A DNA stretch of 64,000 nucleotides from Paracentrotus lividus. Lineage: Eukaryota > Echinodermata > Echinoidea > Camarodonta > Echinidae. The notes under the pieces were generated by a model. The model ran no database searches and had not been told where the DNA came from. It was given only the letters and a program-made list of their open reading frames with translations. Both the position numbers and the translations under genes were made by a program. This document shows positions 1 through 12,057 of this stretch, piece by piece (position 1 is the stretch's first letter; the number at the start of each line of letters is the position of its first letter). The stretch is taken from the NCBI GenBank assembly GCA_940671915.1, contig CALNVZ010003429.1, forward strand, positions 29,193,732 to 29,257,731, given 5' to 3'.

Positions 1-1360
1 TATTATATACAAAATACATAACAATGAAATATATAGTCAAAGGATTTACTGAAGGGTCTTATAATTTCAAATTATGTCTTAAAGTTAATGATTTTCAACA
101 TCTTAAGCAAATTCCAGACATGGTAGAGTCATTGTAGTTTTTAAAACATACATTAAATACATGTGCTAATATTACCTGCACATGCAGGTAATATGGGCAC
201 TTTGGTAATGACGTCAACATTTGAATATTGCAGAATTTTTTTTTTCTTCACAATAAAAGTTAGAGCAGTAGTTATTGATTCATATAAACAAAGATAGACT
301 GTGTGTCATTTCGTAATTTTATGCAAATTAGGCAAATGAGCTTAGGGTGCCCATATTACCTGCATGTACCCTACCTATATAGGTTACATGCACGTAATAT
401 GGGCTAACAGGTAAAATGGGCCACCTGAAACAAATCATGTCGTGACCGTCGACCGGTGACCGGTGTGAGCGCCATAATGTTGTTCATATGAACTGTATAC
501 AAAAAATGTATCGTCGTGAGAGCATCTGATGCCGAAATTTCTCTGAGAAAATTGCTGAAAACCAACAAGGTAGGTAAAACTTACGGCATTTTTTTAACCC
601 TGATGTTAAATACGATATTTCACAGAATGTGATCGTGAAAGAGTGTTTGAGGTTCTAACCTCAATTTTTTGTATATTTAGTAAGCTAATAAAAATAGTTT
701 CATTTTGATCATACTAGCGTGTACAGGTCAATTTGTTGTAGTGAAGGGGTGCAATGTTGTATTGAATGCTTGCCTGACATAGCAACATTAGTGCAGGTGA
801 GATGGGCAGTCCAAAATGGCGGAAATGATTCTGGTACTTGATATTGGAATGAGGCATCAATCTCTTTGCTACGATTTTCGGGGGTATATTCACAGAATAT
901 AATTAATATAAACAATTTATTGTACGCCTATATTGATTTGTATAATAAAAATAATATTTAAATAATATTAAAAAAAGAAATAATATACAAAATACAAAAC
1001 AATGAAATATATAGTCAAAGTATTTACTGAAGGGTCTTATAATTTTAAATGATATCTTAAAGTTAATGATTTTCAACATTTTAAGCAAATTCCAGATATA
1101 GTAGAGTCATTGTAGTTTTTAAAAAATACAATTAAATACATATGCCCATATTACCTGCACATGCAGGTAATATGGGCACGTTGGTGATGACGTCAACATT
1201 TGAATATTGCAGACAGGGGGTTGGTGATAATTGTTTTTCTTCACAATAAAAGTTAGAGCAGTAGTTATTGATTCGTAAAAACAAAGATTAGACTGTGTGT
1301 CATTTTATAATTTCATACAAATTAGGCAAATGAGCTTAGGGGCCCATATTACCTGCATAC
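1..1360. repeat. Duplicated ~360-bp segment with palindromes
   Basis: The first ~360 bases recur at about 978-1352 with roughly 90% identity (shared start ATACAAAATACA, shared TTTACTGAAGGGTCTTATAA). Each copy holds a short perfect hairpin, ATTACCTGCA-CA-TGCAGGTAAT (170-191 and about 1150-1171), next to ATGGGCAC. A second inverted pair of the same ATTACCTGCA motif lies at 349-405. The spacing between copies (about 978 bp) suggests a tandem duplication or two neighbouring copies of one dispersed repeat. No coding capacity was recognised; the short ORFs here are shadows. Confidence 0.7.
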
Positions 1361-2244
1361 CCTAATGACATTTTCAGCCCACGCCGCGCGCTCGCATTTT
1401 CTCCTCTCTCATAGGCCTATAAACAAGATCTAGGGGCTAAGCCCCCCTTGTTTGTTTGTTTGTTTATTTGTTTGTTTGTTTTACTGAGGTTCATTCCTCC
1501 CCTAGACAAAAGAATCTAGCCTGTAACCATAAAACTGGATTTAACTTAAAGAACAATGACAACTCTACACCTCAGACGTGTTTCCTTGGGGTAGGACTGA
1601 GGGGGCCTTGGTGGGCCGCGTAAACAAAAAGGGGCCCCAAAAATAAGGAAAAAAAAGTTTTTGGAAGAAAAATCCCGGGAAGTGTTGAGGGAACGTCCAA
1701 GATATTGCCAGGATCCCGAAGATTGAAAACGGTGACGAACACATTCAAGAAATTAAAGCCAAAGCAACATAATGTCGCTGGAGCCAGAAAAAATTATTCC
1801 ACCATTATGACAAACAATCTCATCAACACGATGAGAAATCTGATGCGAAAGGTTTTCATTACTCGCATCGTGTAAACACAAAGAGGACTCCACACAATCG
1901 AGTATTTCCATGCGACTGGGTGGACTCCTTCAGGGAATCGAGGAAGGATTCACTCAAAACAGCATGGAGACTATTGAACACATAAACATGCTTCATGAAA
2001 ATGAAAATTATATGCGTAACATGAATGACATTAATGATGAATACTCTGATAACGAATGTAGTAAATGCGATCTATCAATAATGATCATGATAAACTACAT
2101 TTCAATGATTATGGCAATAATGATCACATTCTACATACAAATGAGCACTTAGATGTCGATAATCATATTTATGATATTAATCAGCATGATTTATATAGTG
2201 AAAGTCATGAAAATAGTGAATACGAATTACATAGCAATAATCTC
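1361..2244. other. No gene recognised; (TTTG)n and possible retroelement 5' region
   Basis: This holds a (TTTG)n run at about 1446-1481 and a stretch (about 1720-2240) with many short plus-strand ORFs. It leads directly into a retrotransposon endonuclease and may be its decayed 5' part (ORF1 or UTR). I could not match an ORF1 motif, so this is inference. Confidence 0.4.
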
Positions 2245-2880
2245 CAAAAATTCAAGGGCTTAAAGATTGCTCATATAAAGTGTCGTAGTATTATTGATAA
2301 ACTTGACGAAATATCATTCTTGTTAGGAAGTTCGACCTTGATATATTATGTGTATCAGAAACATGGCTTAATAATTTTGTGGGTAATGATATTGTTGCAA
2401 TAAATAAATTTAATCTAATTCGACGTGATAGATTATAAAACCGCGGTGGGGGCGTCTGTATTTATATCCGTAATAATCTTTCCTTTATTAAAAGGAAGGA
2501 ACTAAATGATGACCACTTGGAAGCAGTATGGATTGAATTGAATAATATAAGGCGTGAAAATATGACTTTATATTGTATATAGACCGCCTAATACCAAACC
2601 TGATTTCTTTGATTACCTGTTCAAGACACTTGAATTTATTTTAAATGAAAACAAGAAAATTATGATCTTTGGTGACATCAATATTGATTATTTTGAGTTG
2701 GGTTCTGTTGGTCGCAATTATATAACGGACCTTGAAAATCTATTCATGCTTTCCCAATTAATAGATAAACCTACAAGGGTAAGTTTAACATCATCGAAAT
2801 GCATTGATCATAATATACACGTCAAATCGAGATCTACATTTGGTATTCGCCCGTATATCTATAAGTGATCATTACTTAAT
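2245..2880 (+). pseudogene. Retrotransposon endonuclease domain, frameshifted
   Basis: Read across several frames, this encodes the N-terminal apurinic/apyrimidinic-type endonuclease of a CR1/L2-like non-LTR retrotransposon, the enzyme that nicks target DNA before reverse transcription. Visible blocks in order are GLKIAHIKCRSI near 2260, a SETWL-like block near 2350, GGGVCIYIRNNL near 2445, a YRPPNTKPDFFDY block near 2585, and the catalytic-type GDINIDYF at 2671-2694. The SDH-type block near 2865 (ISDHYL) is one frame away. At least three frameshifts or stops break it (near 2330, 2435 and 2580), so it cannot make protein. It continues into the RT-domain remnant downstream on the same strand. 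Confidence 0.85.
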
Positions 2881-3039
2881 TTATACTTGTTTAAATGTTG
2901 ATATACCTAATGTTGAACATAGGGCACTCCGTTTCCGGTATTATACATTATTTGATGAACATTTATTTCTCACTGATCTATCAAACAATAGTATAGCCAA
3001 TAATTTTTTGAGAATGATGATGACAATTTTGGTATAAAC

Positions 3040-3719
3040 TCATGGTGGAATAAATGGAAATGCGCCTTTCTCAGTATATGTCAAAAACATGCTCCTATAA
3101 AGTTTACAAGAGTTAAAGATCGCTATTCTCCATGGATAACTGCTGAGATTATACGGCTAATGTACAAAAGAGATTTTTTTAAGGAATTATGATCAGAACA
3201 AACGTAGAAATGATTTTATTGAGTATCGAAAAATCAGAAATAGTATTAGAAGTATGATGAGAACGAGTAAGCAAAAATATTTCAGCGAAGTTTCTAACAA
3301 ATATAAAAATAATCCGAAGAAAATGTGGTATGAAGTGAATAAGGTTTCAGGAAAAAAATAGTAAAGGAAATGATATCCCTACTGAAATTAACAGTGAAAT
3401 GATGAACGATTATTTTTCGAATGTCGCTAAAGAAATGAAAAAATCCTATACTTCTAATAATATTGAATGGAAACATCCAAATTGTATTTATGAGTTTGTA
3501 TTTACAAAAATTGATCCGGAAGATTTTCTCAAATTACTTCTTAAAATGTCATCGTCAAGTAATTTAGATGTTCTTGATCTAAGTTCTAAACTTTTGCGCT
3601 TAGCCGCTCCTTATATTTACCAGTCTCTCTGTAAAATGTTCAATATGAGCCTATTATCAGGATCAGTCCCTGATGACTGGAAAATCTCAAAAACGACTCC
3701 AATATTTAACATGCACGCG
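3040..3719 (+). pseudogene. Retrotransposon linker and N-terminal RT remnant
   Basis: This continues the same dead element. It encodes a linker (KFTRVKDRYSPWITAEI near 3100) and a basic segment, followed by the start of the reverse transcriptase (DDWKISKTTPIFN, ending near 3711), which matches the usual 'W..A.V.PI.K.G' entry block of CR1/L2-like RTs. At 3712-3722 the reading jumps straight to the FADD active-site block, so roughly 120-170 codons of the RT palm are missing. A short unrelated junction (near ATGCACGCGTAA) marks the deletion. Frameshifts near 3180 and 3358 also break the frame. Confidence 0.8.
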
Positions 3720-4375
3720 TAACATTTTTGCTGATGACGTTGTCGTTTATAGTATTGGTAAAGATGCAAATACTGTTTAACATAGAGCTACAAAAAGATC
3801 TTGATAATATAAAAGAGTGGTGTGACATGAATCATCTTACTATCAATATAAACAAGACTAAAATTATGATGCTAAAAAATATTTCTTCTGATGAACTTCA
3901 TTTATTTATTGGTAAAAAGCCAGTAGAACAAGTTAAATCTATAAAATATCTTGGAATAGAGATTGATGAGAATTTAAAATGGAATTCACATATAACACAA
4001 CTGTTGAAAAGATTATCATATACATTTTTTTCTCTTGGTAAACTACGACGTATCTTAAATAGTTCTTTATTGAATATGTTATACAAATCTAATATTCAAC
4101 CTTCTTTTGATTACGCCATATCAGTTTGGGGACAAGTCGGTATTACAGCAAGAACAAAGTTATTAAGACTTCAAAAGAGAGCCGCAATATATGTTTCTAG
4201 TAATTTTGACTATGTTAATTGTCATGGTGAACAAATTATAAATGATCTTAAATGGCCATCTAATGCACAAAGACGAGACTATTTCTTAGCCTGTCAAATG
4301 TATAAATGTATTCACGGGTTGGCCCCGATGCGCCTTTGCAATAATATTGAAATGGTATGTAAAAGACACAATGTT
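3720..4375 (+). pseudogene. Retrotransposon RT C-terminal part with FADD box
   Basis: This part carries the RT catalytic FADD motif (3727-3738) followed by the thumb region. Recognisable blocks are a 'L..WC..N.LTIN..KTK.M' block (about 3815-3870), 'V..IKYLGIEID..L.W..HI' (about 3930-3990) and 'LLRLQKRAA' (about 4165-4195). All are standard in CR1/L2/Jockey-like retrotransposons. One stop (TAA near 3778) lies just after FADD. The reading frame is then open for about 200 codons until the Harbinger-like insertion at 4376, and the remainder of the protein resumes at about 5391. Confidence 0.85.
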
Positions 4376-5388
4376 ATACCCCCGTCACGCTGAGCTCGTT
4401 CCTACTACGTCCTTGCAAATTTTGCCGAACGGGCATAGTCTGTGTGTAAACTGATGTGAGTAGTAAATACTTCTTACGATCTGTTTACGAACTTCATGGA
4501 TAGCTCGGTCGGATTTCCAAAAATGTTCAAAAAATCGGGCGCCATTCTCGTCCTAAAATTAACGGGGTGGCAACGTACCTGAAACGAGATGGCGTACTAC
4601 ACAACGAAATTGCCGTACTTAAATCGTTCTCAAGATGTGCTAGGACGTCATAAAAACGAGCATTGTATATTAATTATTCAAGCTCTAAAATTAAACGTAG
4701 TGACAACGTTCCTTAAACGGGTAGGACTTACTCTGACACGAAGGACGTACTACGAACATACGTTTCAATTTTTAAACAGAACGGCATGTCATAATTCCGT
4801 CACACTGAGCTAGTTCTCACTGCGTTCTAGGTAGTTCTTGGTGAACGGGCTCAATCTGTTTACCACGGACTGAACGTAGTGCAGACCTTTTAAATCTAGT
4901 ACACACCGTTTACAATCTGTTTACGAACTTGGCGAACGGGCCCGAATGGAGAGACGGAAAGGCATTCCGATTTTTTTGAACATGTTCAAAAAATCGTACT
5001 GGCTTCAAGTTCTAAAATTAAACGTAGTGACAACGTTCCTTAAACGGGTAGGACTTACTCTGACGGAAGGACGTACTACGAGCGTGGTATCTAACTTTTA
5101 TCATGCTGCGCATAGGCACTTTTAGTGACCGTTGGACGTGCTACGAACGGTTATAGAGTGAACGAGCGTTAACTCGTTCTGAACTGGATAACAACGTATT
5201 GCGGACGCGATAAAGACGGAATTGACGTAACGAGAAACTATTTATGAACTGCCTAGCATCGTATTCAAGAAATTATTTTTCAAAGTTATAAGTTCCAACC
5301 CGACCAAAGCCCGTTCAGCATTTTTTTTAAAAACGGGCAAAAACGGGCAAGAACGTTATAGAACGACCTCAGTGTGACGGCCCCCTTA
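4376..5388. mobile_element. Harbinger-like non-autonomous element inside the retrotransposon
   Basis: A ~1-kb element begins TACCCCCGTCAC and ends GTGACGGCCCCC. Its termini are inverted copies of each other (GTCACACTGAG core) and it sits between TTA on both sides. A 3-bp TWA target duplication is the signature of the PIF/Harbinger superfamily. It cuts the retrotransposon ORF: the RT tail stops at ...CKRHN and resumes at TRNYNTFN after 5390. The interior has no transposase and is filled with loosely repeated CGTTC/ACGTCC/GAACG words. Relative to the longer copy at 12058-13687 it lies in reverse orientation and lacks the middle ~600 bp. Confidence 0.75.
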
Positions 5389-6084
5389 ATACACGTAATT
5401 ATAATACTTTTAATGTTGTACCACCTAAACTTAATTTGGAATGTTTTAAGAAATCTTTTATGTTCTCTGGTGCAAAAGTCTGGAATCTTTTGTCATCTTC
5501 GTTACAAAATGCACTTTCAATAGATTCATTTAAACTGATGTAAAAGACTTTATTTCCCATGATCATTTGATTCCGATCTCTGAAAGCTCACTTTCATGTG
5601 TTAACGTTTTTTTTTGTTTTAATTTCACATAATTAATCAGCCTATTTTATTTTTAAACAGTCGTGGTAATATGATCCAAATGTAATAATTACTATACTCT
5701 TTTCACGTCTACAGTTTTGTTTTAATAATATATATATAATAAATTAGCCAATTGTGTTTGTGTACAGTCATTGCAATATGATCCAAATGCAAAATGTCTT
5801 TATTTCTTTCACATTTAGTAAAAACCGCCTGTTGACATTTTGAATATTGTACAGTCAGCTTATGTACATCCCACATTATTTTACGATTTTATACATTCCG
5901 TACCTACATTGTAAAATCAGATCGGTATACTATATTTTGTTATTTGATTATTCTTATTTATGTAATACTCTGCTATGTGTTATTTGTTATTTGTATATAA
6001 TCAGGACATTGATGTAAAACAGCATGTTTGCTGATCTTTTATTCCTGTATAAATATATTCAAATAAATAAATAAATAAATAAAT
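5389..6084 (+). pseudogene. Retrotransposon C-terminus, 3' UTR and (AAAT)n tail
   Basis: The retrotransposon reading resumes with NYNTFNVVPPKLNLECFKKS and GAKVWNLLSSSLQNA (5394-5535). This is the usual C-terminal block (basic, then W-N-L) of CR1/L2-like elements. It is followed by a stop, about 500 bp of AT-rich 3' UTR and an (AAAT)n simple-repeat tail at about 6055-6084, which marks the 3' end. The tail and domain order show a plus-strand insertion of one element from at least 2245 to 6084. Confidence 0.8.
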
Positions 6085-6470
6085 TTGATAGAGGCATGTA
6101 TATTAACATAATATTATGTTTGATGAAGTATCGACCGCACAGGTGAAATAATTGTCTTCTGAAAAAAAATTACACTTTATGGAATTTACATTTTATAACA
6201 CATTGGAGAACTGCTCGCATGTGACGTCACGTGTACCCATGTGTTGTGTATTTAAGTTCCATAAATTTGTCTTTTTTCATGGTTCTTCATAAAGGAATGG
6301 GTCAATTAAATAGAGGCATGTATATTAACATATGTTTGATGAAGTATCGACCGCCCACGTGAAATAATTAATTGTCTTCTAAAAAAAAAAAAAACACTTC
6401 ATAGAATTTACACTATATAACACATAGGGAATAGAGAACTGCTCGCATGTGACGTCACAAAATTAAAACT
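6085..6470. repeat. Two direct copies of a ~150-bp segment
   Basis: The segment from GATAGAGGCATGTATATTAA through GCTCGCATGTGACGTCAC occurs at 6086-6228 and again at 6308-6458, offset about 220 bp, with small indels (poly-A differences, AATT insertion). It is a local tandem duplication with no coding potential. Confidence 0.7.
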
Positions 6471-7760
6471 TTAGATATTCATAACTTCGTAATTTTTTAT
6501 TCGATTTTCTTCAAACCTTTATTAATATATTTTTTTTTCTGCATTTTTAGAAACCAATTTAAACCCAGGGTGAACTTTCTCTTTAATGACCTTTTAAAGA
6601 TTTGTGCCAAGTTTCAAGAATTAACTCACACTATAACGAACAAAAAAATTGCCAATGAATAGCAGCAATAATTGAATTTTGTTCACTTTTTGTTCAAATT
6701 CTATACATAAAGTCAATGGGGAGGAATCATTAGGGAACAAAAGTCAAATATTGCCCATTTTCATTGTAATTTTTTTTTTAATACTGTAAGTTCATTCTTG
6801 ATACTTGGCCCAAATTCTTAAGAGGTCATTAACTAACAGGAACTTAGGTCAAAATAAGAATCAGATGTGCCATTACGTCGTGCCAGGGCTGGAAACTTTC
6901 TTTTTTTTCATTACGTCAATCCCTCGTTTGCAAGCCTACCCCCAGTTCGAGAGCTGAGTTCAGGTGTCGGACCCCCTTATAAAAAATCCTCGTTTGAAAC
7001 TATTTCCAAGCACTATCGGCCCTGCATGGCCAGATAATCCCTGTTATCAAACTTTACAACTCCACAGGCCAGCTTGAGCGTTGAGCCAGGGGTAAAAGAT
7101 AAACAACAGCTGGGATGTTACGTAATAGTAGCTCTGCCTATGAGTAGACCCTTCACAATAAAATGATTGTATTTGATATATTTCAAGTTTTCACAGGCAT
7201 ATTATATTTAGAAATCAAATGTTAATTCGTTTTCCATTTCAAACGAAGAAAATCGACCTCGGAATAAGGAAAGTACAAGAATAAAAAACTAATAAAAATG
7301 TATCGATACAGACATCTTCATCGTTTAATGTAAACAATGTTGGCCCCCAGCTGTGACCTTGGGTGACCACTGTTTGGACCGAGGTCAAGGAACAGATGTT
7401 TTTTAGATAGATATCTGATTGAGGTGTTTGTCACACCAGGGTCTCCTCTCACGTCCCTGGTCACACTTGGAAAAGAGAACTAATAGAGTTGCAGGAAGGG
7501 GGTATACTGTTCTCAAACGGACTGCGTTCGTCATGTTTCATGTTTTTCTCATATCTTGTGGTCACTGAAGCATCAAAAATCGGAATTTTTGCGAAAATGA
7601 AGTCAAATAAATGCTTTCAAACGAGAAATATGGATAAGAAAAGTAAGAAATTTAATTGTAGTCTTTAAATAAAAAAAAAAAAAAACATTTTTTGTAGGTC
7701 CACGTGCTCAATAAGGCATGATTTTTTTTATTTTTTTTTTAATTTTTATTAATGAAATAT
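6471..7760. other. No gene recognised
   Basis: AT-rich sequence with poly-A and poly-T runs and scattered short ORFs. I see no splice-flanked LRR exon, RNA gene or terminal repeats here. Confidence 0.5.
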
Positions 7761-9036
7761 AGTCAGGCAGCTGACAGGATTTAGAGTAGACGAACAAGGT
7801 ACCAGCAGCTGAGCATTGGAAAACATGAGGAATAACCCAACATTTACCAAACAAAACATCTGGCAGTGCATCTCTGCTGCATAAGATCCCTACAGCCGGG
7901 GGCGTCCAAAATGAGTGCCCATTTTACCCAAAAAAAAATTATTTTGAAAAAAAATAGCAGAATTTATTTTCTAAACACTCTAAATTTGATGTCAAAATAA
8001 GGAGTATTAAATTGTCTTAACGCTTGTGCTATTTTGAAATCAGACTGAAATCGAAAACAGTGAGAGTTTTGATGAAGAATTTTTTTTTCTCACTTTCTTA
8101 CTAATTTCTTTTTTTTCCTTTTTTCAATAATTTTTATTAAATAATTTTATGAAAAATTGATATTCGTAACTTTTCTAAAAACTACCTACGTGCATGTGAA
8201 TGATGGTGTAAAAAGAAGGGAGTTATATCTTATTCCGATAAAGAATTATGAATAGCTAAAGTCAGGAACGCAATATTGACAAAATTCAACAATTTCCCCC
8301 GTGACTGAGAATAACACCATACCCGCACGTGTATTATGAAAAGCTGATTGTATGTGATGGCTGTGAGAAGGCAAACATGAGTGCCAAAAATGCGGAACAT
8401 TACGTACAAGTTTTCGATACTTGTTTTGTCTGCTAACAGCTATCGCATGGTATCGGCCTTTCCTAATACACGTGCGGGTTTGGGGTTCTTCTTCGATACG
8501 GGGCAAATTGCTGATTTTTGTCTATATTGCGTTCCTGACTTTAGCTCATCATAATTATTTATCGGAATAAGATATAACTCCCTTCCTTTTACAGCATAAT
8601 TCACATGCACGTAGGTAGGTTTAAGAAAACTTACAAACATCAATGTTTTATACAACTATTTATCAAAAAATATTGAAAAAAGGAAAAATAAATATTTTCG
8701 TAAAAAAGTGAGAAAAAAAAACATTTCTTCATCAAACTTTCACTGTTTTAGATTTCAGTCTGATTTCAAAATAGCACAAGCGTTAAGACAATTGAATACT
8801 TTTTATTTTGACATCAAATGTAGTGTGTTTAGAAAATGAATTCTGCTATTTCTATTCAAAAAATTTTTTTTTTAATGGGCACTCATTTTGGACGCCCCCG
8901 GCTGTAGAGACTTTTTGCAGCAGTGATGCAATGCCAGATGTTTAGTTTGGTAAATGTGTGGTTCTTTCTCATGTTTTCCAATATTCAGCTGCTGGTACCT
9001 CGTTCATCTACTCAAAATCCTGTTATCTGCCTGACT
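7761..9036. mobile_element. 1.28-kb fold-back (long palindrome) element
   Basis: The left arm, starting AGTCAGGCAG and containing GGTACCAGCAGCTGAG, is matched by an inverted right arm ending CTGCTGGTACCTCGTTC...GCCTGACT. Arm similarity continues inward through CCAAAATGAGTGCCCATTTT (7907-7926) and AATGGGCACTCATTTTGG (8874-8891) to a centre near 8400. The two halves are therefore inverted copies along nearly the whole length. No transposase is present. The ORFs inside occur as mirrored shadows of the two arms. Confidence 0.75.
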
Positions 9037-9270
9037 AATAAGATCCTGTATACACGTGCAGAGGTAATAAAAATAATACAAAAAACAGATATTCACATGA
9101 TTGTTAGTGTACAAAATGGAAAGAATACAATTTTGTAAATTCCCTACATGGAAATATATTTAGATTCTTTTAACTCTACCTTGTTCGAAAATTGTTGATA
9201 TTTAAAAAAGGGGGAACTTACTTTTTGCGTTGTGTTTATTTACAATAACATGTGCATGCACTGTACTTAC

Positions 9271-9342
9271 AATTTTTCAACGGCTGGCAGGCCACTTAAG
9301 GTATCGGCTTTTAGCGAGTTAAGCTCTGTTCCTAGAAGAAAT
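9271..9342 (-). CDS. LRR exon (seventh visible, most 3')
   Basis: This is a 72-nt minus-strand exon between an acceptor (...CTGTAG) and a donor (GTAAGT, at 9265-9270). It completes a Leu codon with its first base and ends TT, so both introns are phase 2. It encodes FLLGTELNSLKADTLSGLPA followed by VEK, matching L..L.L..N.L..I....F..L..L with some drift: the Asn of the LxLxxN core is Glu, and the usual Phe is Leu. It follows the exon at 10363-10434 across a ~1.0-kb intron. Drift could mean relaxed constraint or a degenerate terminal repeat. Confidence 0.75.
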
Positions 9343-9411
9343 CTACAGGAAATATTAAGCGATACACAATTATTCAAAGTATTTAAAAACAATCTTCAAA
9401 AGACACATGTA

Positions 9412-9425
9412 TATATATATATAAT

Positions 9426-9459
<34 letters not shown>

Positions 9460-9463
9460 AAGA

Positions 9464-9502
<39 letters not shown>
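9412..9502. repeat. (AT)n/(GA)n/(GT)n/G-run microsatellite
   Basis: Compound simple repeat: (TA)n, then (GA)n, then (GT)n, (GA)n and a run of G. The ORFs over it are artefacts. Confidence 0.9.
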
Positions 9503-9506
<4 letters not shown>

Positions 9507-10362
9507 AGACCAGATGTATGACGTATGCTTGTAAAATCTCTATTCATTGCTAAGCTTTCGACTTTTATGCCTTCTTCATTGGCTCTATAAGCAAGACACC
9601 AAAATAAAACATATGAATAACGCACAAGAATGATATTTTTATTTACATGAATCAATATTTTTGTAGATAGATACACATGAACATACATGAATATATATAT
9701 TTATATAAATATATAATCCGATGATAGAAGAAAATACAATGATATCGTTCAAAAATGGAACGTATTTCTAATGAATAGGTGGGGCGACACTTTTTGTTAA
9801 CCAGTTATTAAACAAATATTTAAAGTTAATTGGCATTTGTTTCTTCCGAATGATGATAGAATTCGACCAAGATAAGTATGACTGTTACATCTTACAATGT
9901 TGTATCATCAATTACAATGAATTAATCAACTGCAGGTATTTTGTACAATACCGTCAAAAAAGTTTTCACCAGTGCACGGCCATGTATATTTTGAAATAAA
10001 CATTTGTAAAGCTAAACCCACATTCTTTAATAATATCTACTTTATTGCAGAGAAAATGTGCACACTAATTTGTTAAAATTAAGTAGACCCCCTTTTATTC
10101 TTTATATTTTATTTGATTTAGTTTTTTGTTTTTTTATTTGTTTTGTTTTGTTTGTTTGTATTTTTTGCCTTTTTTCTATTTTGTTTTATTTATTTATTAA
10201 TTTATTTATTTATTTATTTCATTTATTTATTTTTTTGTTTTTTTGTTTTTTTTTTGTTTTGTTTGTTTGTTTTTTTTTTGGGGGGGGGGTGGGGCAGTTG
10301 TCTTGTTTTATTTATTATACTAACGGCTATGAAAATGGTTTAATCATAAAATGCATACTTAC
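9503..10362. other. Intron between LRR exons; T-rich tract
   Basis: This lies between two LRR exons. GCTAAGCTTTCGAC near 9549 resembles the AAGCTTTCGGC ends near 26090 and 31600 (possible Penelope-like terminal scraps). A T-rich (TTTA/TTTG) tract with a G-run spans about 10090-10290. Nothing coding is visible. Confidence 0.45.
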
Positions 10363-10434
10363 AGAAAACGAAGAGATGCCATGGCATTATCACTAAAAGA
10401 GTCAATTTTGGCGATCAGGTTGTAATTCAGATCC
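10363..10434 (-). CDS. LRR exon (sixth visible)
   Basis: This is a 72-nt minus-strand exon bounded by ...GATAAG and GTAAGT (donor at 10357-10362), with a phase 2 intron on both sides. It encodes DLNYNLIAKIDSFSDNAMAS followed by LRF, one leucine-rich repeat with the L.YN.I..I..F core and a Leu restored across each junction. Its upstream neighbour exon is about 27 kb away (37394-37465), which is very large for this gene type. Further repeats may be hidden, or may have been lost, in that interval. Confidence 0.85.
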
Positions 10435-12057
10435 CTTATCGAAAAAAGAATGACAAACAAACAAACAAACAATAAGTGTTAATTAAAACTTCCAATGAGA
10501 ATGCATACTACAACGTTGATAAAATGCTATTCGTATAACAAAATATTAAGTTCAAACTAAGGATACAATACACCTCCGTTTGTAGATGTACAAGTATACG
10601 ATCATATATGGTGACGTATACAACACTATGAGTGTTTTATTATTATTATTATTTGAATCTTCACCCGCATTCATATTTGAATACAGACCTAAATTTTTCG
10701 GCGACTTTGTGACATCTGCACGGCAATTAAAGATATTGAAGAATAGGCGAAGAAAAGAATGCAATACAACAAACAAATATATTAAAAAGAACGTTTCGTT
10801 CAGTTTCGAGTACTTGCTTAGCAGGTGTAAAATACCAATTCAATTAAATTCAATTGAAAAAAAAAATGGTCTCTACTGATAAACATTAAATATATTATTT
10901 TACATGAAAAACAGCCGCAGCTGGAATTTTCATGTGTACATATATATTTACAGGGCATATTACGAATACAATTTAAAAAAGTTAAAATGAGAAAAATACT
11001 TTTTACAATGATTAGAAAACACATGACATAAAATTCGGTAATATTATTATGTCTATGCATTTATAAGATCGACAAGATAGATTCCATAGGCCTGACTTGA
11101 TGAGAGGTGACTGAACATACTTGTGACATTAATAAACATGATAAAGATGGCAAGAAAATAAGAGTTGTTCAGCTTTTAAGTATATCAACCACAAATTGGC
11201 AAAGGGCTGTTGTAACCTTTCTGTTTTTAATTAAATTGTTAATAGGTCTGCACACGGTGAAATGATTATGTCAATGCGTTTTTTCTTAGGCAACCATGTC
11301 TGACAAATGGGATGATTTGAAAAAGATTAAGCAAATTTTATACAGAGTGTCCTCTCCGCAAGAGTTGGCAAATTACATATTTGACATACATGCGAATAAT
11401 TGATGTAATCATTTCCTATATAATTTTACTAATATAAGTTTCCAGTCTCTTCGTTGTATATTTTCGAGATTATTGCTTTGTTTTACTGTTATACAACTAT
11501 GAAAACCGGAGCACAATATTCTGAAATTGGTCATATATGTAACCTGCATATTGTCACTAGATCCTTCAAAGGTAAATTGAATTTCTTAATAAGTTTTCTC
11601 ACCATAAATCTTTTTGTATTGCACCTTTGAACTAAATCATCAATATTTAAGTTTCATTTTAAATTGGATTGTATGACTATTCGAAGAATTTTGATACTTT
11701 GTACATTGAATAAAATAGAGTCGTTGACAGAAGGAATTTTAGGAGGAGGTGGATTAAAAAAGAAAGAAACATGTAGGGTGGAACACTTTGAAGGATTGAG
11801 CGACATATTATTCGATTGCGACCAGTTACGCACATGATTGAGTATAGGTTGTAATTATGAGATACCACCATAAAGCTATTTGTGATGGGACGGCAGTTAG
11901 GTTTCTGTTTCTTGTTTGTTTGTTTGTTTTTTTTTTTTTCAAGGAGGGGGCTTTATTTAAAAAAAATATCAAGTAAAGGGTGCACCCTTTAGAGCTTAAC
12001 TTTTTTGTCACTGCAAAGAAAAGACATTATTTATCATTAACAATAATCCTCTCTCTA
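10435..12057. other. Intronic, no gene recognised
   Basis: AT-rich, with (CAAA)n near 10456-10474 and a poly-T run near 11931. I looked on the minus strand for further 72-nt exons flanked by AG and GTAAGT and saw none. Confidence 0.5.
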
